DNA from: Schlesneria sp. | GTDB taxonomy: Bacteria > Planctomycetota > Planctomycetia > Planctomycetales > Planctomycetaceae | Direction of reading: 5' to 3' | Assembly (NCBI GenBank): GCA_025353525.1 | Contig: JANXOO010000502.1 | Coordinates: forward strand, 1 to 12,775 | DNA length: 12,775 bases | Part shown: piece after piece, positions 7,120 through 12,775 of the stretch | How positions within the stretch are numbered: the first letter of the stretch is position 1 | Layout of the letters: each line of letters starts with the position of its first letter | Translations under genes and position numbers: made by a program | The notes under the pieces: generated by a model | Told to the model about the DNA's origin: nothing | Databases searched by the model: none | The model's input: only the letters and a program-made list of their open reading frames with translations

Positions 7120-8169
7120 TTACACGATGCAGTGCAGAGGATCGGCCAGATAATACATTGCTTCCAGGACACGCGGGTTGTCTGCAGTGACCAGCGGCCC
7201 CGGAGTAATAATCTCGAGCGGAACCGAATCGATTTTTTCCTTGTTGCGGGCAATGAATTGACCCAGGAAGAGAGCGGTCTGGTGAATTCGGCAGACGGGA
7301 TTGACGGCTGATGCTGCCAGAGTCCCTTTTTTGATTGCGTCGAGTCCTTCTTTTTGTCCGTCGACGGCAACGACGACCATCTTTTCGTGAATCGTTCCCT
7401 TCAGCGCCGGGATCGATCCAAGCGCCATGTCGTCGCTATGGAAGAAGGCACCGGCGATCGGCGTCGATTCCTGTTGCAATAACGCTTCGAACGTATTGCG
7501 AGCCTTTTCTTTTTTCCAGTCGCACCATCGAACGCCACCTCCGGCGACCTGAATGTCAGGATACTGCTTGACGATGTTTTCGAATCCCTGTCGCCGACCC
7601 TGAGCTCCGCTGTGGCCGTCCAGACCCCCGATATGAATCACCTTTCCTTTGCCGCCGATCTTTTGAACCAGATGTCCAACACTCTTTTCTGCCATATCGA
7701 CGTGATCGGGAGTCACCTCGCACCAGACTCCGGTCGAACGCATCTTGTCCATGCTGACCAGCAGCGTATCCATCGAGATGACGGGGATTCCGCGATCCCT
7801 CAGTTGCTTGCAGGGCTCAGCCAGTGAATCAATCTGAACCGCCTGGAAGCAGCAAAAATCCCAATTGCGACTGGTCATCGAATCAATCTTGTCGCGCTGC
7901 CGGCCAGGGTCGAATTCGCCATCGAACCATTCAATTTCGACGTTCAGCAATTTCCCCCAAAGTTCAGCGGTCTGCTTCCCCAGTTCGCACCAGGTACTTT
8001 GCAAGCCGGCATTCGAGAATGCTGCTCGCAACGGTTTTGATGATCCCCGCCTGGATCCGGTTCCTTCAGTCGTCGTCGAACCAGTCGAACAACCGGCGAT
8101 TGACAAACCGAGTCCCGTTGCCGAACCGACCGCCATTGTTTCCAAAAAGTCACGTCGTGATGCTGTCAT
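7120..8169 (-). CDS. Tat-exported lipoprotein, sugar ABC transporter substrate-binding protein (RbsB-like)
   Basis: This encodes a 349-residue periplasmic binding protein of the ribose/galactose type (Peripla_BP_4 fold). The N-terminus has a twin-arginine signal (SRRDFLE at 4-10), a hydrophobic stretch, and a lipobox LSIAGC with lipidated C27. It should therefore be folded in the cytoplasm, exported by Tat and anchored to a membrane. After a Ser/Thr/Gly-rich linker, the mature part opens with LRAAFSNAGLQSTWCELGKQ. It contains GIPVISMDTLL, a hinge-region GKVIHIGGLDGHSGAQGRRQGF, AFFHSDDMALG and VVVAVDGQKEGLDAIKKG, all family landmarks for sugar binding. AAGGT lies upstream of the ATG at 8169. 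No ABC permease or ATPase is adjacent, so it is an orphan here, and might instead feed a sensor. Ligand not predictable. Confidence 0.93.
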   Translation of the reverse strand: MTASRRDFLETMAVGSATGLGLSIAGCSTGSTTTEGTGSRRGSSKPLRAAFSNAGLQSTWCELGKQTAELWGKLLNVEIEWFDGEFDPGRQRDKIDSMTSRNWDFCCFQAVQIDSLAEPCKQLRDRGIPVISMDTLLVSMDKMRSTGVWCEVTPDHVDMAEKSVGHLVQKIGGKGKVIHIGGLDGHSGAQGRRQGFENIVKQYPDIQVAGGGVRWCDWKKEKARNTFEALLQQESTPIAGAFFHSDDMALGSIPALKGTIHEKMVVVAVDGQKEGLDAIKKGTLAASAVNPVCRIHQTALFLGQFIARNKEKIDSVPLEIITPGPLVTADNPRVLEAMYYLADPLHCIV

Positions 8170-8473
8170 TGTGTACCTTGTGTGGGGTGGGCTGACGCTG
8201 AAATGAATCCCGATTTCAAAATCGATGACGGGACATCAGGGAAGGGTGAATCTGCTCAAATAGTCATCGCGCTAACGCCACGCAATGGGAGGTGAAACAC
8301 ATACCGCCCGTCGTGCAAAGCGAATCCACTGTCGAATGCTGATTGCCGCCAATGGCACCGGAACATCTTTCGCCGTTTGGCCTTCCGGTGAAAATCATGT
8401 TGTAAAGAAGTCCCGATCGATGCCGCAGAGTATAACAATTGACGCAAAGCCGTTCGAGGCAATCGGACATCGG
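8170..8473. other. Intergenic region upstream of the sugar-binding protein gene
   Basis: No gene is supported in this stretch; overlapping frames of 68-83 codons on both strands have no family resemblance and only partial codon bias. It should hold the minus-strand promoter of the binding-protein gene, but no convincing -35/-10 pair was found. The only structure noted is the palindrome at 8211-8224. Confidence 0.5.
8211..8224. promoter_or_regulatory. 14-bp palindrome, candidate operator for the binding-protein gene
   Basis: CGATTTCAAAATCG is a perfect 6-bp inverted repeat around CA, centred about 48 bp upstream of the minus-strand start at 8169. Position and symmetry fit a dimeric repressor site, but no regulator is encoded nearby. 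Confidence 0.25.
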
Positions 8474-8572
8474 TCAGAAACTTGTGCCGAAGTCCACCAT
8501 ATTTCCGGATCCTCCGATGATCCGAAACGAGGTTGATCCGTTATCGAAGTTGAGATTTACGTGAACTTCCAT
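8474..8572 (-). CDS. Candidate small protein of 32 residues
   Basis: This 33-codon frame begins MEVHVNLNFDNGSTSF and ends VDFGTSF. Its strongest support is the ribosome site: GGGAGGTG lies 4 to 5 bases before the ATG, the best Shine-Dalgarno in the whole window, where most other genes have weak ones. The peptide alternates polar and hydrophobic residues, with a Gly/Ser-rich turn at about 20-23, so it would form beta strands rather than a membrane helix. It is divergent from the NfeD gene and about 300 bp upstream of the binding-protein gene on the same strand. No family is recognised. It could also be a translated leader or a chance ORF. Confidence 0.35.
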   Translation of the reverse strand: MEVHVNLNFDNGSTSFRIIGGSGNMVDFGTSF

Positions 8573-8603
8573 CGAACACCTCCCACCGGGTTGCTCAGAC
8601 GGT

Positions 8604-8609
8604 TATAAT
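8604..8609 (+). promoter_or_regulatory. Consensus -10 box (TATAAT) upstream of the NfeD-type protease
   Basis: TATAAT fits the sigma-70 -10 consensus exactly and would start a transcript near 8616, leaving a leader of about 55 bases before the ATG at 8671. No good -35 hexamer is found 16-18 bp upstream, so an activator or an alternative arrangement would be needed. Confidence 0.4.
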
Positions 8610-8670
8610 TCACGGTATCGATTTCCGTGTGCGCCGAAGGCTCGCGCAATCCGCGACGAGGAATGGAAGA

Positions 8671-10902
8671 ATGACCTGTATCCCGATTCCAGTTTGCCGA
8701 CGCTTTGCCATTCGGCCCATGATTCTGGCTTTGAATCTGCTAATCGCAGCGAGGCCGGTCGTTGCTGCCGACGAACCGCCCGCAAAAAAAGTTCCGCTCG
8801 GACAATTCGTCACCGTGACAAGTCCGGTGGATGACGCTGTCTTCAGCCGAATTTCGAATCTTGCGATCAAGATCCAGCAACAAGCGATTCAGGAAGACCG
8901 GACTGCGGTGCTCGTTCTTCAAATCGATCCCGGTACCAGTCAGTTCCATCACGTTCAGGGTTTGGCAAAATTTCTGACATCGGCTCAAGTCTCGAACATC
9001 ACAACCGTCGCATGGGTTCCCGCGACCGTCACCGGTCCGAATGTCGTCGTCGCCCTGGCCTGTAAACAGATTGTCTTGCACCCCGACGCTGAACTCGGCG
9101 ATATTGGACGGGGCAAGCCTCTTGACCCTGAAGAAGAACAGGCGATCCTCGCGCTGGCTCAAAAGAGGCACAATACGAAGGTCAATTCAGCCATCGTTCG
9201 AGGGATGATGGACCAGCAAGAACAGCTTTGGCGAGTGCGCGTGCGCGCCCTGCAGGGGGGTGCCGAAGAGCTGGAATCCCGAGTTGTCACGAAAAGGGAA
9301 CTCGAAACCTTGCGCCGTACGAACGTCACCATCGAAAATCTTGAAGTCGTCAAAGATGCGGGGGTCCTGGGTGTGTTTCGCGGAAGCGCTGCCCGATCTT
9401 TTGATATCCTTGTCGCTCAGACAGCCGAGACACGAGGAGCGGTTGCGGCGCTCTACGGACTGCAGCGCGAATCGATGCGCGAACCAGTCACCGAAAAGGA
9501 AAATCGCAGGGTCCGTTTGATCAAGGTTGATGGCGTCATCGACCGATTGCAGGAAAGTTTTTTGTTGCGGCAGATCGACCGGGCAATCGCCGAAGGATCG
9601 CAATCGATCGTCTTCCAGATCGATTCGCCGGGTGGACTGCTGTTATCCAGCATCAATCTTGCTGAAACGATTGCCGATCTTTCGTCGCGAAAAATCAGAA
9701 CTATCGCCTATGTACCACACGAAGCGTACAGCGGAGCGGCGATTATTTCACTGGGTTGTGATGAAATCTATTTACATCCCGATGCCAAAATCGGCGACGC
9801 AGGCCCGATTGAAATGAGGCCCGGTCAGGCATTTGAACGTGCTCCTGAAAAAATCCTGAGTCCATTGAAGGTCGCGCTACGACAATTAGCCGAGAAAAAG
9901 CACCGACCGATTGCGATCTGCGAAGCGATGGCCGATCGAACGATGCATGTTTTTCAGGTGACCCATCGGGATAACGGACAGGTCTGGTACATGTCCCAAC
10001 CCGACATCCACGCGGCAAACGGAGAATGGATTCAGGGGCCACAAATGCGTGAAACAAACGGAGAACTTCTGTTTACCGCCAGCGGTGTCCGGGCGAACGA
10101 AGTGAAACTCGCCGAAATCCCCGTCAGCGACCTGGACGATTTGAAGTCACGGATCGGCGTTCCGCCGGGCATGAAACTGATCCCGGTCGAAAAAACCTGG
10201 GTCGACCAATTGGTGTTTACGTTAAATCATCCTGCAATGGTCATGTTGATGATTGTATTGGGCGTCGCGCTGATTTATCTCGAATTGCACTTTATGACCG
10301 GTATCCTGGGGATACTGTCGGTCCTTTGCTTTGCGCTCTTTTTCTGGAGCAGTTTTATGGGCGGGACTGCAGGCTGGCTCGAGGTTGTCCTGTTCGTATT
10401 GGGTGTCGGCTGTCTGTCGCTGGAAATCTTCGTCATCCCGGGATTCGGTGTATTCGGCGTATCGGGAATTCTGATGATCCTTGCGTCATTGATCATGGCG
10501 GGGCACTCGTGGTCATTCGATTTGGCAACGAACATCGAAGAACTGACCTGGCAAACAGGGCAAGTACTGGCCTCGCTGGGAATCGTCGCGTTAATCGGAA
10601 TTCTGATCGCGAAATTTCTGCCATCGATGCCAGGATTCGATTCGATGATCCTTGGCCCGCCGGGCGATGCTGCCGATGAACCTCGCTTGCGTCTGGAACC
10701 GTCTCCCGCTGCAGGGGTCTTCGGGAGTGCGATATCATCCGGCGACAAAGGAGTGGCCCTGACGATGTTGCGACCAGCCGGAAAGGCGCGGATTGAAAAC
10801 CATGTCGTTGATGTGGTCAGCGAAGGCCCCTTTATTTCCGCCGAAGCAGAACTGGAAGTGATTGCTGTGACAGGCAATCGGATCGTTGTTCGTCAGGCCT
10901 GA
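8671..10902 (+). CDS. NfeD-family membrane-bound serine protease with two ClpP-fold domains
   Basis: This encodes a 743-residue protein of the long NfeD (NfeD1b, ClpP-class S49-related) family, linked to membrane protein quality control, often with stomatin/flotillin partners. From 8671, a signal peptide covers about 1-33 (ending AARPVVA). ClpP-fold domain 1 (about 45-260) is followed by a second (about 285-440) with QIDSPGG at 316-322, nucleophile S354 in AYSGAA and likely general base K394. Four membrane helices lie at about 521-612 and a further hydrophobic segment at about 627-645. The C-terminal NfeD OB-fold runs from about 690 to the end (KGVALTMLRPAGKARI). Domain 1 repeats domain 2 at a fixed offset of 232 residues but has G122 where S354 should be, so it is a pseudo-protease copy. 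The ATG at 8671 is preferred over a GTG at 8629 because GAGGAATGGAAGA precedes it and it opens directly on the signal peptide. No stomatin-like gene follows. Confidence 0.92.
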   Translation: MTCIPIPVCRRFAIRPMILALNLLIAARPVVAADEPPAKKVPLGQFVTVTSPVDDAVFSRISNLAIKIQQQAIQEDRTAVLVLQIDPGTSQFHHVQGLAKFLTSAQVSNITTVAWVPATVTGPNVVVALACKQIVLHPDAELGDIGRGKPLDPEEEQAILALAQKRHNTKVNSAIVRGMMDQQEQLWRVRVRALQGGAEELESRVVTKRELETLRRTNVTIENLEVVKDAGVLGVFRGSAARSFDILVAQTAETRGAVAALYGLQRESMREPVTEKENRRVRLIKVDGVIDRLQESFLLRQIDRAIAEGSQSIVFQIDSPGGLLLSSINLAETIADLSSRKIRTIAYVPHEAYSGAAIISLGCDEIYLHPDAKIGDAGPIEMRPGQAFERAPEKILSPLKVALRQLAEKKHRPIAICEAMADRTMHVFQVTHRDNGQVWYMSQPDIHAANGEWIQGPQMRETNGELLFTASGVRANEVKLAEIPVSDLDDLKSRIGVPPGMKLIPVEKTWVDQLVFTLNHPAMVMLMIVLGVALIYLELHFMTGILGILSVLCFALFFWSSFMGGTAGWLEVVLFVLGVGCLSLEIFVIPGFGVFGVSGILMILASLIMAGHSWSFDLATNIEELTWQTGQVLASLGIVALIGILIAKFLPSMPGFDSMILGPPGDAADEPRLRLEPSPAAGVFGSAISSGDKGVALTMLRPAGKARIENHVVDVVSEGPFISAEAELEVIAVTGNRIVVRQA

Positions 10903-10980
10903 ATCAAAGGATTCGCGGTGCTGCTGTGAGATGCGGAAGCTTCCCTGTTCGGCCGGGCGCTGATTCGATTCAGTACAGGT

Positions 10981-12216
10981 TCAATGTCGTACGAGCGGAT
11001 CGACGATCAGACCGATGATCGCCGCTCCCAGTACTATGACCGGTTCGGGAAGCTTTTTGAATCGCAGCAGCAAGCCGATCGTCACGAGCAGCAAAACGAT
11101 TTTGGGCAGTTCAGGTGTTCCATCGGCCTGTAAAATCGTGCGTCGGCCAAGCACAATGCACGACCCGGCGATGGCACCCACAGCGGCAGCAGTGACACCG
11201 TCGACGAAGGCCACGATTCCAGGCCGTTTGCCATGCTTCCTGAACCAGGGTGCAGGAATGATCGTCAACAGATAACAGGGCAGAAAAGTCGCCAATGCGG
11301 CGACGGACGCTCCTGCGAAGCCTGCCCGGAAACTGGTTCCTCGTCCCGTTACAATGTACCCGATGAATCCGGTCGTGATCACCACCGGTCCCGGTGTAAT
11401 CATGGCAACGGCGACTGCGTCGAGGAATTCGCGATCATTCAACCAGCCGTATTCCCTGACGACTCCGCCGTACAGGAACGGCACGATAGCCAACCCGCTG
11501 CCAAAGACAAATGCTCCGGCTCCTGTAAAGTAAATGGCAATCTTCGTCAGAAGTTCTCCCTGTGATGCGTCGGCAAAAGGGGGTATTCCCAGGAGCGGCG
11601 GAAAGAAACACGCGGCAGCAATCGGTCCCCTGGGCTGCAGGCGAGTCCGAACGGCCCAGACCAGAATTCCTGCGGCAAGGAACAGATAAATACTCTCGGA
11701 TTCGGTGGTGATTGTGACTGCGGCACTCGACAGATAGATCCCCGCCAACAACCAATTCGTGCCGACGGTCTTATGCGTCAGCTTGTAAGCGCTGATTGAA
11801 ATAATGCCGATGACGCTCGCTCCGACACCATAAAACACCGACTGCATCCAGTGGAGGCCGCCGAATTCGACATACGCCCACCCGAGCGCCACCACCATCA
11901 GGAATGACGGCAGGACGAACGCGATACCAACAATCGTTGCTCCGGTGAGGCTGTAATGGACATAACCAAGATAAATCGCCAGTTGCGCCGCCAGCGGTCC
12001 TGGCATGAGCTGTGCCAGCGTCAGGCCTTCCTTGTATTCCGCTTCCGAAATCCATTTCCGTTGTTCGACGAGATCCCGGTGCATCGAGCCGACCAGCGCG
12101 ACCGGTCCGCCAAATCCGATGGTACCCAGTTTCAGTACGTACCGTACCAGTTGCCCTAACGAATAGGCCGGAACGATTTTCGCGTCAGGCGCGTCCAGCG
12201 AATGATCGGTTGTCAA
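10981..12216 (-). CDS. chrA: Chromate transporter, CHR family (ChrA-like, two-domain)
   Basis: This encodes a 411-residue inner-membrane transporter of the CHR superfamily, which exports chromate from the cytoplasm. It is the long, duplicated form of about 400 residues: half 1 has [14 protein letters not shown] at 30-43 and [14 protein letters not shown] at 65-78, and half 2 has [10 protein letters not shown] at 239-248 and [13 protein letters not shown] at 269-281. About ten to twelve hydrophobic helices alternate through the protein. The frame stays open upstream to 12453, but those 79 residues are hydrophilic, unlike the family, and run antisense through a reverse-transcriptase remnant. 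A TTG at 12216 gives [21 protein letters not shown], the usual short N-terminus, with GGA six bases upstream and a promoter about 50 bp away. An ATG at 12324 is the alternative. No ChrB regulator is present, so the true substrate may differ. Confidence 0.92.
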   Translation of the reverse strand: MTTDHSLDAPDAKIVPAYSLGQLVRYVLKLGTIGFGGPVALVGSMHRDLVEQRKWISEAEYKEGLTLAQLMPGPLAAQLAIYLGYVHYSLTGATIVGIAFVLPSFLMVVALGWAYVEFGGLHWMQSVFYGVGASVIGIISISAYKLTHKTVGTNWLLAGIYLSSAAVTITTESESIYLFLAAGILVWAVRTRLQPRGPIAAACFFPPLLGIPPFADASQGELLTKIAIYFTGAGAFVFGSGLAIVPFLYGGVVREYGWLNDREFLDAVAVAMITPGPVVITTGFIGYIVTGRGTSFRAGFAGASVAALATFLPCYLLTIIPAPWFRKHGKRPGIVAFVDGVTAAAVGAIAGSCIVLGRRTILQADGTPELPKIVLLLVTIGLLLRFKKLPEPVIVLGAAIIGLIVDPLVRH

Positions 12217-12264
12217 AGCAGATCCATCTTTCCATTCAAATATCTTCGGGGTTCGCTCACCATA

Positions 12265-12292
12265 AAGATAACACTGCCGTCTGAAATGGCAA
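12265..12292 (-). promoter_or_regulatory. Sigma-70-like promoter for the chromate transporter gene
   Basis: On the minus strand TTGCCA (12292-12287; 5 of 6 to TTGACA) and TATCTT (12270-12265; 4 of 6 to TATAAT) are separated by 16 bp. Transcription would begin near 12258, about 42 bases before the TTG start at 12216. This supports that start and would exclude the longer upstream frame from the transcript. Confidence 0.45.
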
Positions 12293-12333
12293 AAGCAGGC
12301 ATGTCGCCAGACTCTGGACGCCATCCGGGCGTC

Positions 12334-12580
12334 ACTGACGAATGGGCGGAAGTTGTGCATGACGCGGATCCGAAAGCGTACTTTGATACGATTCCTCACA
12401 ACCAACTTCTCAAGGCGGTCGGGATGCGTGTTTCGGATCGGCAGGTGTTGCACTTGCTGCGCATGTGGCTGGAAGCGGATGTCATTGAAACGGATGCTGA
12501 AGGTCGCTCGCGGGGAAATCGTCCCGGACAGGGAACGCCTCAGCGGGAGTGATCTCTCCCTTGTTGGCGAATATTTAAAC
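12334..12580 (+). pseudogene. Remnant of a group II intron-type reverse transcriptase/maturase
   Basis: The plus-strand frame through 12552 reads [20 protein letters not shown], then [28 protein letters not shown], then GTPQ. This follows the RT core of bacterial group II intron proteins: DAD motif A, the helix ending RMWLEA, and the GTPQGG motif. After GTPQ the frame is broken: reading one base earlier from 12543 gives [11 protein letters not shown], the expected continuation [14 protein letters not shown], and it is disrupted again at 12576 by a stop caused by about four lost bases. The preceding finger region, the YADD motif, the maturase domain and intron domains V/VI are absent. An extra His before DAD is also unusual. 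It is therefore a decayed fragment of about 80 codons with at least two frameshifts, marking an old mobile insertion beside the transporter gene. Confidence 0.8.
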
Positions 12581-12631
12581 GCAAGGGCGCAAAGTAAGAG
12601 TGAACTTCGTGTGACACGCTGTTATCAATTC

Positions 12632-12657
12632 AAGGCCGACCTGGCCATGTCGGTCTT
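12632..12657. terminator. Hairpin, possible terminator
   Basis: AAGGCCGAC (12632-12640) pairs with GTCGGTCTT (12649-12657) across an 8-base loop, with one G-T wobble. It is followed by TCGTTC rather than a run of T, so it is at best a weak intrinsic terminator. Its right arm overlaps the left R-box-like end of the adjacent attC-like element, so the two may belong to one structured region. Confidence 0.35.
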
Positions 12658-12712
12658 TCGTTCAAATTAACCGGCGGCGTACTCGCCGTCCGTGTTGAAT
12701 GCCTTGTTCGGC
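12653..12712 (-). other. attC-like (integron recombination site) imperfect hairpin
   Basis: The stem arm 12666-12679 (ATTAACCGGCGGCG) pairs fully with 12684-12700 around the 4-base loop TACT, giving 14 bp, if three single bases (T12689, T12693, G12697) are bulged out. All three bulges lie on the same arm, as the extrahelical bases of attC sites do. Outside the stem come unpaired spacers of 6 (12660-12665) and 5 bases (12701-12705), then GTTCGGC (12706-12712; 6 of 7 to the R-box GTTRRRY) and, on the left, GTCTTTC (12653-12659; 5 of 7 to RYYYAAC). Because the bulge bases lie on the 5' arm of the minus strand, the minus strand would be the attC top strand. The R box that would be cleaved has lost its GTT, so the site may be dead. 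No integrase gene is in the window. Confidence 0.4.
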
Positions 12713-12775
12713 ATTTCGTGAATGAGGATACAAATTTGATTCAGCCGATGACAACGAGCGATCGTAAAAAATGTT

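Noticed and set aside
7104..7122. Imperfect inverted repeat spanning the two convergent stop codons of the kinase and binding-protein genes
   Set aside because: The arms (GTAA..CGCC and GGCG..TTAC) leave almost no loop and there is no T-run, so it cannot be called a terminator.
8256..8536. Overlapping 68-83 codon frames on both strands in the gap before the NfeD gene
   Set aside because: No ribosome site, no recognisable family, and similar length on both strands, which is typical of chance frames in this base composition.
10936..10945. GGAAGCTTCC palindrome between the convergent NfeD and chromate transporter genes
   Set aside because: A 10-bp self-complementary word without loop or T-tract; expected by chance at this scale.
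12217..12453. Upstream extension of the chromate transporter frame
   Set aside because: The added residues are hydrophilic, Arg/His/Cys-rich and unlike the family, and lie antisense to the RT remnant and across the likely promoter.

Overview
The window looks like chromosomal DNA of a planctomycete, most likely from the Planctomycetaceae side. This is inferred from GC content in the mid-50s by eye, few strong Shine-Dalgarno sites, a large NfeD/ClpP-type membrane protease, a Tat-exported sugar-binding lipoprotein, and a glycosyltransferase/deacetylase fusion. No rRNA, tRNA, CRISPR array or intact insertion sequence is visible. I see no complete, clearly new multi-gene system. The novelty lies in unusual proteins and in small structured elements.

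Region 1 (1-3853) is the end of a surface-polysaccharide gene cluster, all on the plus strand. It holds a 5'-truncated glycosyltransferase fused to a NodB polysaccharide deacetylase, then a GT4 glycosyltransferase joined to it by an ATGA overlap, then a membrane-anchored GT2 glycosyltransferase. Together they probably build, modify and thread an exopolysaccharide. Region 2 (3854-6132) has an EVE-domain protein on the minus strand, then MscL and an HSL-type esterase on the plus strand. A 19-bp perfect tandem duplication follows the GT2 gene.

Region 3 (6133-8670) starts with a 330-bp gap that contains a REP-like palindrome and repeated TGTTCCCTG boxes. Next come a divergent adenylate-kinase-family NMP kinase (plus) and, convergent with it, a Tat/lipobox sugar-binding protein without its transporter (minus). 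A 500-bp gap follows, with a short minus-strand ORF behind a near-perfect Shine-Dalgarno and a consensus -10 box just upstream of the next gene. Region 4 (8671-10902) is a NfeD-type protease with two ClpP-fold domains, the first of which lacks the catalytic serine.

Region 5 (10981-12775) has a full-length chromate transporter on the minus strand. Its true start is probably a TTG just downstream of a recognisable promoter. Behind it lies a frameshifted fragment of a group II intron-type reverse transcriptase, then a run of hairpins. One of these hairpins has the layout of an integron attC recombination site: a 14-bp stem with three single-base bulges all on one arm, short unpaired spacers, and flanking R-box-like sequences. 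This end of the window therefore looks like a decayed mobile or integron-derived patch.
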